The notes beneath the pieces are model-generated. The model saw nothing but the letters and a program-made list of their open reading frames with translations, did no database searches and was not told where the DNA came from. Positions 51,376 to 62,587 of a DNA stretch of 64,000 nt are shown piece by piece. The translations under genes and the position numbers were made by a program. Each line of letters starts with the position of its first letter. Within the stretch, counting starts at the first letter, position 1. The stretch is from Neurospora tetraspora. Taxonomy: Eukaryota > Ascomycota > Sordariomycetes > Sordariales > Sordariaceae. Where the stretch lies: NCBI RefSeq assembly GCF_033439725.1, contig NW_026944385.1:1831001-1895000 (forward strand), read 5' to 3'.

Positions 51376-53507
51376 ATGCCTCGTTTCAAACCCACCTCGG
51401 CAGCCAGGGCGAGATTCTCGGCACCACTCGATGCCGTGAACCTCCAGACACTCAAGTCCGGTTTTTCCGGCCAGGTTGAGCGTGAACGCATGTCCCGACT
51501 TCGGAGTAAGATTCAAGAGGTGCGGAATGCTTGGTTGGATAATGACACATATGCGCAACTCGTGGAGGCCGTACGGAGATGGTGCAAGCCTGAAAGGCTC
51601 CCGGAAGAGGTGCGCGAACCACTTGAACGGCTGCTGAGTGGTTACCGCGACTACGCAGACGTTTCGATCAGTCGCCCTTCCAATGCGCACGCTACCCGCA
51701 GCAGCGAGCAGTACGATGCCTTGGAGATGTACTGTTCTATTCCGGGATACGACTACCTGTTCAAGCTGGTCAGCGACACCCTCCGTACGGAATTCCTGAC
51801 GATTGACCTGTATAACCTCCGACTGTCTCAACTTGGCGATCCGCGGTATGGTAATTTTGAGGGTCTCACGCACCGCGGAATGCCCGTCTACCAGGAAACT
51901 GTCCGCTTCTATGAAGACATCATGCGGAACCCTGACTTGACGATGCGCAGCTTTGCTATCCCTTTGGCCTTGACGTCGACCAGTGCCGATCCTAGGGTCA
52001 TGGAAGACTTCGCTACGAAGAAGTCACCGGGGAACGAGCGGTTAGTGCATATGCACCTTCAGGTCCATACGAGGGGCATCGATGAAGGCCTGCTTTGGGC
52101 ATATCGGAAGCGATACCCGGACAGCGTGGTCACTTCCATCTGTGCCATGCCGGTGGCCAATATTTCGCCGGAGGGTGAAAGGGAAATTTTGCTCAGGGGT
52201 GCCTTCTTCCAGTTATTGTCTGTCACCACCAAGCAAAGCGGAGGGGACGGCGTGCCCGTTGTTCAAGTCATTGTTGTCACTATGAACTCCAATCGCGATC
52301 ACTCGACTGAGTCTTCCTCAAACGTTGACGAGAAGAGAGTCCAGCGCGAGATCTTCCGGCGGCTTGTTGATGCATCCAAGTATCGGGCATGTGCAGAGCT
52401 GGCGGCAGAGTTCTCTCCTGCAGACGTGCAGGGATACAAGATGTTGGCAGACAAAATGTTGAACGAGATTCGTGACATGCAGGAACTCGACTTGGAAGAA
52501 TTCGACGAAGCATCTGCCGGTGCGCTTGGCCTCGAGAAGGAAGATGTGGCGGTATGGCTGGGTGGAAGATTGGTTAGCAGCTATCCAAGTTAGTATGCTC
52601 TGCGGCGCAAGCAGTGGCATCAAGCGCTAACGAAGAAGGACTGGGTTGGGGCTCTGAAGACACTCAATAAAGAGTACAGCTGGCGACAATGTGACTGGTA
52701 CAACACTGGGCCGTTGGATGCCGAGGGCGATGGTCTTTCAGCACTGCACATAATTGCTAGTAGCAGGCCGCCCGAAGACAAGTACTCTGAGGAGCACCGA
52801 GCGTGGGAAGAGCTCGTCGAAGGAGCTCAAGCAGATCCTCGTGTGTGGAGTATGTTGACCTATTATTCCACGACGTTGTTTCAAACATTAGCTGACTGCG
52901 CTGATATACAGAGACCTTGAAGTCCTTTGAAGAAAGAGCGAAGACGGCACGGGAGACTTCATATAACCAAGAGCTGGCGGAGGCATTCAAGCCGGAGATT
53001 CTGCATCATGTGGAGGAGAGAAGGCTCGCTCACCTGGAAGAGCAGCTCCACAGATTGATGAAGGATACTGCTGGTTCTCTTGTAAGGTCCCCGAAACACG
53101 GTTCGTCGGATGTTACATAGCACTGACCCCCAGAGACAGGTCGACCCTTCTCGCTTCAGGATACCACAGCTGTCGTGTTTGACAGAAATGGAAGACCCAA
53201 GGTTGTGGATCCCAATACCACACATGTACGGAGTGAGTACCGAGTTTACTCTTCACATGCTCGTGTGGTCTTGGCTGACTTGCTTGTTTAGGGTTTCATG
53301 GTTGAGTTACTTCGATCCGAGGAAGCTCTCCGGGTGACAACTATCGAAACCATTGCTGGTCAGACTGCCCCTCAGTCCACGATACGGGTGTTGGAATCCA
53401 CCCCGATGAGCTTCGGGGCTCTTGAGGTGGAAAACTTGGTGACAGAAGATATTGCAAAGTTGACTGTCCAGTTGACTGTTATTCCGGTTTCTGAAGAGGC
53501 GGTTTAG
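51376..53507 (+). CDS. ADP-ribosyltransferase-fold protein with ankyrin-like region
   Basis: Five exons (51376-52572, 52636-52849, 52912-53081, 53134-53232 and 53292-53507) give 631 residues with consistent phases. Residues about 115-285 show the R-S-E signature of mono-ADP-ribosyltransferases: Arg167 in THRGM, the Ser-Thr-Ser strand 201-203 (LTSTSADPRVMEDFA) and the Glu-x-Glu turn E268/E270 in PEGEREILLRGAFF. An ExE turn is the form linked to arginine modification. Such enzymes use NAD+ to modify proteins, but the target is unknown. There is no signal peptide, so a cytosolic role is likely. The second exon has an ankyrin-like block (GDGLSALHIIA). The third is a charged helical stretch, and the C-terminus is unrecognised. 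The first intron has two possible acceptors three bases apart. Confidence 0.65.
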
Positions 53508-54617
53508 GTCTAGAAGCGTTTTGGGGTCACAACCATTGTCACCTCGTGCTGCAGTGAGGTAGCAGACAGTCTCGGCAAAGGAGCGCATCTGCGGTGCTGG
53601 GCCAGTTACATCAAGCTCGTTCGCGTAACGGAGGGGGTTCCGGGTTCCCTGTCGTGGTGGCCTTGGAAGCTCGATTGGTACATTTGGCTATTCGCTGTGG
53701 TAATCGGCGTGGTGTGATTTATATCTGCGGGGACTGGGAGAACATTGGTGAGGGTGACGGTGTTTTGAGGAAAATTTAAGCGACGGCACTGCAGACGGGA
53801 TTTCTCGAGCGGTCAAAGCTCCCGTTCGCTTGACAGCCAACGGTTACGGGCCGGTTCCTTCCCGGTTCCTTCAATGAAAACTCCAACAATGGGAACACAG
53901 TTCCTTCCTTCTCTACTACACAGGTCTTGGCAGAGACTGGAGCCAGTCGTTATTGCCGCGATGGGAGGACATTGGACACTGGAGAATCTAAAATCTTAGG
54001 TAACTTTGAACTGAGAGGAAACAGAAAAAGTCTTGAGGCTCAAGTTTTCCAGTCGCAAACTGGAAGACCTGGTCAACTTCCCCCTTATCACACCCATGCT
54101 CTGAAGCTCAGACAAACTCTTCCGTCAACCCTCCATTGGATACCCAGCTTTTGTCTTTGTGAACAGGGTTACCTTATTCTCAGGCGTCTTTACCTCGTCT
54201 CCCTGGCTTTGTTCAGACATGAGATCGTACTCAACACTATTTTCTGCGACCTCTTCCCGCTTTCTGGGCACTACCTCTCCCGTCGTAGCAAAAGCGGCTC
54301 CCAAGGTCTTGAGTGGCAGCCCAGGGTAGGACCACAAGGTACCACGCATCTTACTTGCATTCAAGTATTATGTAATAGGCATCACTATACAAGACACCAG
54401 AACACGGCAATGCATACAGAATTTGGATCAGCATACGGATTCAGTAAGAAGCTCGCGCAGCTACATGGGACTGGGACGGCCAGAGAGACCCTGAGGGACG
54501 GGAGAAAGAGATCTGCAGAATGTTATCCTGGTATAAAAGGTCGCCGTCGTCATCTGACATAAGGCGTCCTTGCTGTCACTCTCGTCTTCAACTCTCAGAG
54601 CTACCAACATTGTCAAC
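53508..54617. other. Intergenic spacer upstream of the tyrosinase
   Basis: No gene is supported. A TATA-like GGTATAAAAGG lies at about 54531-54541, some 80 bp before the tyrosinase ATG, and is a likely core promoter. Confidence 0.5.
54531..54541 (+). promoter_or_regulatory. TATA box of the tyrosinase gene
   Basis: TATAAAAG sits 77-87 bp before the start codon, at a normal distance for a fungal TATA-driven gene with a short leader. Such promoters are typical of inducible genes. Confidence 0.55.
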
Positions 54618-56100
54618 ATGCACATCCCTTCAGCGCTCTGGTTGACGGCGGCCCTCTCGGTGCCCGTGTCGGCCTTGAATCTCCCCTCATGGGGACAAAA
54701 GGCCATTGACACTGGTGTGGCTCTTCAAGGCCTCAACGCAATGGCTTCTAGGAATGCCTATCAAAGGTTCAATGGCAAGTGCAACAGGAAGAATGTCAAG
54801 GTCAGAAAGGAATGGTAGGTACTTGCAAGACACAATGTTACTAGTTACCCATAGGTCTACACTGACACCATGTTGACAGGCGCAACCTTTCCAAATCTGA
54901 GAGACGCGATTACATCAAAGCCTTCAAGTGTCTTTTGGAGAGTCCCAGTAGTCTTCCGGCAGGCGAAGCTCCCGGTGCTGTCTCTGCTTTTGACGACTTG
55001 ATCTACCTTCACTTGAACGTGACACCCATCATCCATTGGTCGGGTCTCTTTCTTCCCTGGCACCGCTACTACCTTCATGGTTTCGAGCAAGGTCTTCAAA
55101 AATGTGGCTACAAAGGTTCGTCTAAACTCTTTCCCTTCCCTGATCGAACCCCGTTTCCCGCCAGCCAATGGTCTAACCAAATCCGAATCACGACAGGCGC
55201 CCTTGCTTACTGGAACCACGGTCTCGACGTCGAAAACCTCCTCGCCTCTCCCATATTTGACGGTTCAGACACCTCGCTCGGCGGCAACGGCGATCCGGTC
55301 CCCCACGGGGACTCAGGCTTCATATTCCCCGGTTTCACCGAAATGAATATTCTCCCGGCAGGGCCCAACGGCCGTGGTGGCGGCTGCGTGACCACGGGTC
55401 CTATTGCCGGCATGCAGACGCACCTCGGGCCCGTAGGATTGCCAAAATACGGAGAACCTGGCAACTTGACCGTGGCAGAGAACACTCTGGCTGATAACAG
55501 GCGGTGTCTGAAGCGCGACCTGAGCGAAGGGCTGGGGAGAAAGTTTGCTACCCTGAGAAACACGACGGATCTGATACTGCAGACCAGGAATATTTTCGAG
55601 TTCCAGACCACGCTGGTGAGTTTCCATCTAGTCGTTCAAGGTTACCTGCTTGGCCAAGAAGAGATTTTGTTGACAAGAACATCCAGGAGGGCGACCCTCG
55701 CTACCACCCGGAAAAGCTGGGCGTCCACATCGCCGGACACTTCATGATCGGTGGTGATCCCGGATCCGACATGTTTATATCACCCGGCGACCCGGTCTTC
55801 TGGCTTCATCACGGGCAGCTCGATCGCCTCTGGTGGATCTGGCAAAACTTGGACTTTGAGAACCGGCAGGTGCGTAGCACTTCCAGGAACTTTCCCTCCC
55901 TTGTTTGCAGTATGGTGTGCTGACTTGTTGCGATTGCTATACAGGGCGTCTTTGGCACGCACACCATCCTGGACCAACCCCCTAGTGCGAACGTCACGAC
56001 GGACGAGACCATTGCCATCGGTCCAACAATGCCTGATGTGCAAATAAAAAAGCTGATGGATACTGTCAGCGACAGCCCCTTCTGTTATGTATATGAATGA
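54618..56100 (+). CDS. Secreted tyrosinase / catechol oxidase
   Basis: Five exons (54618-54814, 54880-55115, 55197-55615, 55687-55869 and 55945-56100) encode 396 residues with matching phases. Residues 1-19 are a signal peptide ending VPVSA. The type 3 copper centre is complete. CuA has His110, His118 (IIHWSGLF) and His127 (PWHRYY). CuB has His298 and His302 (VHIAGHF) and the pair HH at 325-326 in FWLHHGQLDR. The length matches the short secreted tyrosinases and catechol oxidases of ascomycetes, which lack the C-terminal blocking domain of melanin-type enzymes. It should oxidise mono- or diphenols to quinones outside the cell. Whether it hydroxylates monophenols cannot be told. Confidence 0.88.
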
Positions 56101-56554
56101 GCGGGCGGCAGATGCAACAAAGCATCCGTTCCTGGTAGGCTTGTTAGATTGGCTTTATATGTATGACGCTTTTCCCAACCTTCAAACACCGGGCATTCCC
56201 AAAGACTCAAAATAATACTAAAGCTGTAGAGCCTAGTGAATCTCATTTTATTGTCAGGACGTCACATATCTCGATTTGAGTAGACACGTCTCATCTTGTG
56301 GGACATATCTCACATTTCTTGAGCACTTCATCTCACAATTTGTTCAGTGTACACGCATCCTGTTTTGCACACTGGCCTCTCCGGGGACGTCGGACGAGGA
56401 GACTGAGGAGTCAATACGTGCACTTCAGAGAACCATGTCATTGTAATCTCCAACGCGTTGCCTGATATTGAACAACCTAAAAGGCATTGTGGAAGAACCA
56501 AAAGAAGGAAGCGGAGAAACCGTAACAGGAGAAGGGTGGTAGAGAAAAAAAAAG
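56101..56554. other. 3' flank of the tyrosinase gene
   Basis: No gene is seen. The tyrosinase 3' untranslated region is expected here. Confidence 0.4.
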
Positions 56555-56729
56555 CAAAAAAAAAAAAAAAAAAGAAGCAAAAAAATTGCCCGCCCGTCTC
56601 CGGGATCGAACGAACCGCTTCTACTAGGGAAGGAGACAGCCAGGAGAAGTTAGCTACGCTTCTGACGACTGAACTACCGTCCCCACGGTGGTCTGGTGAC
56701 AGTATCTGCCAAACACAGACCTTAAGTAC
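56555..56729 (-). repeat. tRNA-derived SINE-like repeat, copy 2
   Basis: This is the second copy of the unit at 15852-16016, in the opposite orientation. On the minus strand it has the A box (56676-56666), the B box (56611-56603) and a terminal T run (a long A run on the plus strand near 56555-56573). It differs from copy 1 by roughly a dozen substitutions and is not RIP-saturated. An open frame on the plus strand through this repeat towards 57.1 kb is a by-product. Confidence 0.6.
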
Positions 56730-57111
56730 CAGGTAGCTACCTCTATGAGACCTGGTCTTGGCTCACCAGTACAGAAATTGTGTGCCCAGGGCAGGAGCCT
56801 GCTGCCGATCCGCACCATTCACTTGGGACGAGATTCAAACCATTCACTCCGGTTCTCCACCCTCCGAAGGCAACGCACAAATTTTAAGTTTGACGAGTAC
56901 GCGGGGTACAAATGCTGAATTAGAAAACCTTTCTCCTTCCTCCTTCGCACCTGCCTTGCTCCCTTCCCAAACTTCACACTCTTTCTCCCATCCACATTTC
57001 GGGCCCCTCCTCGTCAACCTCAGACATACACAGTCACTTCCAATCTCCGTACGACCACGCGGCCTCGACAGATATTGGAACCGCTGTTATCCAACCATTC
57101 ATGACTTAAAA

Positions 57112-59172
57112 ATGAATCCAGATGCATTTCCAGCGCCGGTTGCTGCGTTGGACCACCCCGTCATGGACAAGATGATGCAGGAGCTGGCGGCAATGAGATA
57201 CCCAGATCGGCATACACCGACACCACCAACTTACACCAGCGTGGTCACCACGATCAGGTACAACGATGAGTATCACCGGAACTGGTTTGTGGCCCGCCAG
57301 ATTGCCAAAACCCACTTCGGCGTTAGCCAGCTCTAGGACCCTCTGGATGAGATTCTGGAACACTCCGGGCGTGCAAGCGTGACCCCCGCGCAACGCGCAG
57401 CAGCAGCCAAAATCCAAGAATGGTATCTAGAGGGGTCTCAGGATGTCATGATGAGGTTTTACAACCTCGGATTGAGCCGCGTGTTCACCGCGGCACACCT
57501 CTATGCGCTGGATTTTAGTTTGTGGATGAGAGGTACGTTTGTCGCAACTCCCCAGTAAAGCTACCTACACGCGAACGCCTTCGATCAACACTCCTTAGCT
57601 GATATACATATATCACCTCTTCTGTTGGCCCATTCTAACCAAGCTACATGTCCAGGATACGCCCTCCCCCGCGGTGACTTTGGCAACGACAGATTTTACT
57701 ACACAAAGCCGTCAGCTCACGTTGGGCCTTTCTCCTCCGAGTACGACAATTTCTTCGCAGAAAGATTCCGTGAGAGACACATGGCCAGCCGTATGGTTAC
57801 ACCCAGGGACATGTCTCCCCAGAGTGCACCAGGCCGGTCCCAGCATGTCACCATCACCAGCACCAATATCGACCCACTAGTGAGAGAGGAGACCGAGCGA
57901 GCCAATCTCGAGATACCTGCGATACAGGCTCCCCCAACGTCGACAGCCCGACCAAGGCGTGATTCAAACAAGCCGAGCCTTGACGCTGGTCTTCCGAGCG
58001 CCGAGATCAACCAACCATTGAAACAGGAAGCCAAGCCAGCTCCTCCCGCGAACTCTGCGACAGAGGCCCACCTAACGTCGACAACTAAACCAAGCAGTGG
58101 TTCAAACAAGCCCAACATCACGAGCGGCGACATTGACCAACAACTGAGACGGGAAACTAAGCCCGCTCCTACCGCGACCTCTGCGACAGAGGCACACTCA
58201 ACGTCGACAGCTAAAGCAAGCCGTGGTTCAAACAAGCGGAGCCTCGACGCGGCCGACACCATGGCCCTAGCTCCGCAACCCAAGAGGGCACAGCCAGGAC
58301 TCCCTCTGAGGACGCTGACCAGCATGGGCCTGCTTGGTCGCCATGAGGTTCATTTACCCGCCCAAGCGAAACAACAGTCGCAGACCCCGACTGAAGCCAC
58401 ACAGAACAGAAACCAGTCATATGACTCATATAGACCTCAAACGTCCGCTCAAGACTCCAGAGGACGTCCTAGGCCAAATTCAAGACCCTGCGGCAATAGA
58501 GCGTGTCGGAGCCCGGACCACGAATTGGCCGACTGCTTCGGGCCGCCATCCATTTTCGGCGACATTGAGGGGTGCCCTTGGTGCAACACCAAAGAACACG
58601 CAATCGACTGTTGTCGACGTCTATCTAATATCGGAAAGAAAGACCTATTTGACATCTTGGTAACACGACGGGCCAATTTGCCGCCAATTCGATCTACCAT
58701 CTCCATTCCTTCCATGGCAGTCTGTTTCGGAAAATTAGATGTGCTGGCTCAGACTATGCCGCTTCTAAGAACCACGGTCAAAGACTCCTACATTGAGATG
58801 AGGCCTTGGGAGCATTGTGATAGATCTAGGCTTCGTCGGGACCCCTCTCTCCCGTCAGACCTCGTACTCTTTATGGACAGGCTGCAGCGGGATTGGTCTA
58901 ACATCACGACACAGACCATGTGGTGTCATGATAACCCAGATACCGTACCCCAGGGCATGACGGTCTTTAATCAGACATGGACCAGTGAGCTTGTGCCATA
59001 TCGCACGTCTTTCGAGGTGGCCGGGGTTTTTGTCAACGGTCGGGGTCGCTACCCATTTGGGGCCTCCAGAAATGGGATAAAAAGAATCCAGGTTGGCCAC
59101 AGAAGTATGGTTAACCTGCGCCTCTTAGATTTGCAGAGGGAGCAAGCTGCGAGTCAGCAACAACGCAATTGA
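57112..59172 (+). CDS. Zinc-knuckle protein interrupted once by UAG
   Basis: Two exons (57112-57532 and 57656-59172) have a 123-bp intron with a CTAAC branch site. The frame is continuous over 646 codons except for one TAG at codon 75 (57334-57336), between GVSQL and DPLDEILEH. Downstream the frame stays open for 570 codons and is clearly protein-like, so the codon lies inside a real coding region. The region from about residue 220 has three imperfect repeats of about 45 residues (TSTARPRRDSNKPSLDAG-type units). Residues about 420-465 carry CRSPDHELADC and CPWCNTKEHAIDCC, a double CCHC-like knuckle. The C-terminal 180 residues look folded but are unassigned. The start is the ATG in context AAAATGAAT; the frame upstream runs into the repeat and is unlikely. 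It may be a pseudogene or a target of mRNA editing. Confidence 0.65.
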
Positions 59173-60082
59173 GAGCGTGTAGGGAGAGTAACAGGAACGT
59201 CATATTGAGTACTTGTACATTAATGTAATCATTCATTGTAGAGTAGACTTTCAGGCCCAAGGACGCATGCTACTACAGGAGTCGGTGTTGGGGCCGAAAG
59301 GCGCCGGCGCTCAAGGGAGAGATCTCGCGGGGTGGCGTCGGAGTGGCTCTGAGGCAACACGAGACTACGCTGCAAAGGAGACGGCCGTCTTCATATAGAT
59401 AAACAGTTGTTAGACCCTTCCTCCTCTCAGGAAGGGCTAGAGATTAATGTACTTTTCGACCTCCCCTTACCTTTGGCATCACGTCCCTGTGGGAACGCTC
59501 TGTCTGTAGACATCTCAAACATTGTCCATCCTCCACTCCTAATATAGATCAACTAATCGTTGCTTCATATCATTTGCTTTGGAGAATCAAGTCCCACCAT
59601 GTGCCACATCGTCGTTCGAATCACACTTTTACTCTCATGTCCAGATGCTGATTGAGTGCTTTTCGAGCTCTGAAAAAGGTTATTGTTAGCGTCCAAAAGG
59701 TCATCGAAATGCACGAAAATGCCTTGTCACAAACCTTCAACATCTGGAAAGGATATGGTTAAGCATCTGCAAGATCTGGCCACGCGTTTGCTGCTGCGTA
59801 AAACACATAATCACAGCATCGTAAGGCATAGAAGACTTCATGGTGGGATGGGATGTCGATTAATCATTACTAGGCGCTCTTTGGGGGGCCCAACGGAAGC
59901 CAAGCACCCCCAGACAACAGCAACCTATTACAATACTATATACATAGAAAAAGAAACCGAGAATGATCCCGCCAGGGCATCTACTCCAACCACGAAAAGA
60001 AAGGAACCGACCCTCCACCCACCCAACAAACTACCCCACCAGGGCACCGCCTCCCCAGCTGGCTGGGAAGGTCAGTCAGTCC
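59173..60082. other. Convergent spacer
   Basis: No supportable gene is present. A short hairpin (CCTTCCTCCTCTCAGGAAGG) lies near 59.42 kb, downstream of the zinc-knuckle gene. Confidence 0.4.
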
Positions 60083-60114
60083 AGGCATTATACCTTCTAG
60101 AAGGTATAATGCCT
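60083..60114. repeat. Perfect 32-bp palindrome over a stop codon
   Basis: AGGCATTATACCTTCT is followed with no spacer by its exact reverse complement. The central TTCTAGAA provides the TAG stop of the minus-strand coiled-coil gene, and the right arm encodes its last residues (RHYTF). The 12-base half-site TATACCTTCTAG also occurs at the copia 5' repeat near 10.4 kb. That may be coincidence. Confidence 0.85.
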
Positions 60115-61884
60115 AAACATAACCTTCCCATAATCCAACTGGGTGCGCATGACCCTCAAACACTCCCCGCCCTTGCCCTCCTCCCCCTTACGGCCATCGC
60201 ACTGGTGACCCACCAGAATGGTGGAGCCGCGCCCCAAACCATTCTTCACCAAGCCATCAACGCAGTACCACTGCGAAATCGTGCCCTGTTTCAAAAGGGA
60301 GTCGAAGTTCTCCCAGGCCTGATCGTGCACGGCGATGTTGACCACGCGCAGGAACAGCGTCTCGAGACGCAGACCGCCGGTTACCTGGGGCTTGATCAGG
60401 CGCAGGCGACGCTTGATCTCGTCGCTGAGCAAAGCCGGGGCGATGAGGCGCTCCCAGAGGTCGGGCTGGATGAGGCTTTCGACGGAGGGGCGGGCGCTGG
60501 CGACGACGGTGGTGGTCTCTGAGTCGGAGAGGGTCAGCTGGGCTAGAGGCTCGCCGGTCTCGGTGAGGGAGCGCTTGGATTTGGTGGACTTGAGCGTCGG
60601 GCACGGAGTGTCGGGGACGGGTTGCTCGGGTGCGGGGGAAGTGGCGAGGGCTTCCTGCTCGAATTTGGCGAGGCGGAGCTCGAGGAGCTTGTTGTTGCCG
60701 GTGAGGACGTCGCGCTCGTACTTGAGGTCTCTGACGATCTTCTGTAACTCGGCGATTTTGTCCTCCTTGGTGCTCTTGGGGCTTTTGCTGGTCTTGTCAG
60801 CCTTGGATGCATCGTTAGTGGTGACGGCAGTTGAGGCTTTGCCGGAGATCGCGCTGGTGTTGCCGATGTGGTGAGTGATGAAGGCGATCTTCTGCTCGAA
60901 TCTGGCAAACCCGTCGACGAGGAACTTGTACTGCGCGTCGCGGAAGTTGGTGGCGTTCTGGACACTGCGAAGTGCATGTGAGCTCAGCTTGCTGTAAAGT
61001 GCCTTGAGACCCTTGTTCTCGGCGTCTCTGCCCTCCAGGACACGATACATCTCCTCGATCTTCTGCTCGAGACGGTCATGCTGGTCCTTGAACAGCAGTC
61101 TCTCGCGCTGCATGTCTTCCTTTGCGAGCTTGAGTTCCTCCATTGTCAGTACCATCACCTCCTTTGACTGACCCAAGACCTCCTTGCATTGCTCCTTTAC
61201 CTCCCTCACGTCCACCTGAATCTCGTCGGCACCGTACTCCAGGTTGTAGATTTGGTCAACCATGGCCTCTGAAGAATTAATGATCGTCTTGTTAGCGTTC
61301 TCTGCCATCTGCTTGATCTCCTCTTTGGCTTGCTCCGACATCTTCTTTGAATCCTTCTCCATCTCCTCTGAAGTGTGCTCGAGTTTCTCGACTTGCTCGA
61401 CCATGGCCTCACCAGTAAGAGCCAGTGCCTTGACGCATTTATCTGCCATATTCTTTGAGTCGTCCGCCATCTCCTTTGAGGTTAGCTCCAACTGCTTCTT
61501 GAAATTCTCCGACATCACCTTGAAAGCCAGCTCAAACTGCTTCTTGATATGCCCCGCAACTTCCTTCGAGTCCAGCTCCAGCTGGTCTTTGATCTTCTTC
61601 TGCAGCTGCTCCAACTGCTTGGTCGCCTGTTCAATCTGCAGCTTGGTAGCAAGATTCAAGCTGGCAGCCTCCTGTGCGCTTGCGACGAGGTTGAGGAACT
61701 GGCCCTTGACATTCTCAAGATAAACCAAGGCGACGGTGAAAGCTTCATCAGCTTGAGAAGTTTCTGAGAGGCTGTTGTTAACGCGAGCGATAATCTCCGC
61801 CAACGCGTCCGTGGTGTTGACAAGGTTCGCGATGCTCTGCACCAGCGCATCCTGCGGCTCCTGGGTAGCTTGCGGGGTCGACAT
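60097..61884 (-). CDS. Coiled-coil protein of unknown function
   Basis: One exon from the ATG at 61884 encodes 595 residues; an in-frame ATG at 61926 would add 14. Residues about 50-330 are almost continuous heptad coiled coil with repeated units such as KKQLELTSKEMADDSK and EKLEHTSEEMEKDSK, suggesting internal duplication. A Ser/Lys linker, a short second coil (KIAELQKIVRDLKYE) and a C-terminal region of about 130 residues with WERLIAPALLSDEIK and WYCVDGLVKNGLG follow. Such long homotypic coils suggest a structural or scaffold role, which is an inference. The reading frame ends inside a perfect palindrome, so the final residues may be recent. Confidence 0.75.
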   Translation of the reverse strand: MSTPQATQEPQDALVQSIANLVNTTDALAEIIARVNNSLSETSQADEAFTVALVYLENVKGQFLNLVASAQEAASLNLATKLQIEQATKQLEQLQKKIKDQLELDSKEVAGHIKKQFELAFKVMSENFKKQLELTSKEMADDSKNMADKCVKALALTGEAMVEQVEKLEHTSEEMEKDSKKMSEQAKEEIKQMAENANKTIINSSEAMVDQIYNLEYGADEIQVDVREVKEQCKEVLGQSKEVMVLTMEELKLAKEDMQRERLLFKDQHDRLEQKIEEMYRVLEGRDAENKGLKALYSKLSSHALRSVQNATNFRDAQYKFLVDGFARFEQKIAFITHHIGNTSAISGKASTAVTTNDASKADKTSKSPKSTKEDKIAELQKIVRDLKYERDVLTGNNKLLELRLAKFEQEALATSPAPEQPVPDTPCPTLKSTKSKRSLTETGEPLAQLTLSDSETTTVVASARPSVESLIQPDLWERLIAPALLSDEIKRRLRLIKPQVTGGLRLETLFLRVVNIAVHDQAWENFDSLLKQGTISQWYCVDGLVKNGLGRGSTILVGHQCDGRKGEEGKGGECLRVMRTQLDYGKVMFRHYTF

Positions 61885-62477
61885 GACTGCGTCGCGCTGC
61901 CTTGTACTTGCTGTGGCTGTTATCACGAAGTGAAGAAAGTGAGGTTTTCAAAAGAGAAATGAAGAGGGGCTAGCTGCGTCGCGCTGAATTTGCTTGCTGT
62001 AGCTGTGATGATGGAATGAAGAAAGTGAGGTTGACAAAGAAGAAGTTGTAGTAGTGAGAGGGGTGTGCGTTCATCCAAGCTTGTAGATGCAGTTGCTGAG
62101 GAAGTGAGAGAAAGTTGGGTGACCAAACCGTAGACTACGTTGATTTTTGAAGACTGGTTGACGTTGTTCAGTTCAGAAAGTGAGAGTGTTTGGAAGTTGG
62201 AGTGGGAAAAGGTAAAGGTTGAAGGTGAAAGTGATGATGGTTGAGGAAAACGAAGAGGAAGAGGAAAGGATGTGCCCCGCCAAGGTGAAATAAATACAGT
62301 GTGGAGTGTGCGCGCGTTGCCGTGGTGACTTGTTCTACAGTAAAGAGCCCCTCATTGCCCGTCGAAAGGGATATTTTCCGTGTGTCATGCAAGGATACCG
62401 CTGGATACAGCTGCCGGTCACTGTGATATTACTGGTCATGATCGATATGGGTTCAACGTGGCTTGATTGTGTGTGTG
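61885..62477. other. Promoter side of the coiled-coil gene
   Basis: Non-coding. It includes a short near-duplication of about 45 bp (GAAGTGAAGAAAGTGAGGTT-like, near 61.93 and 62.01 kb) and a (TG)n run at 62469-62480 that touches the border of the AT-rich block. Confidence 0.5.
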
Positions 62478-62587
62478 TGTAAGACTGGCTCTATAGACTT
62501 GAAGCTCTAATATCTGGGTAAAAATCCCGTATATCCTAGTCCAATTGGGTACGTACACGCTCAGTAAATCCCCTAGCTTCTAATACA
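62478..62587 (-). repeat. Putative 3' long terminal repeat of the second copia fossil
   Basis: About 110 bp begins TGTATTAGAAG and ends TACA on the minus strand. It is preceded internally by the purine-rich AAATTTAAGGGAG. It has no obvious similarity to the end repeats at 5.1 and 10.4 kb, so this is a different copia family. The 5' partner lies outside the window, so the limits are provisional. Confidence 0.5.

Noticed and set aside
56758-57111. Upstream extension of the zinc-knuckle gene frame
   Set aside because: The frame enters the SINE-like repeat flank and is Ser/Pro-rich without character. The ATG at 57112 is in better context and starts the recognisable protein.
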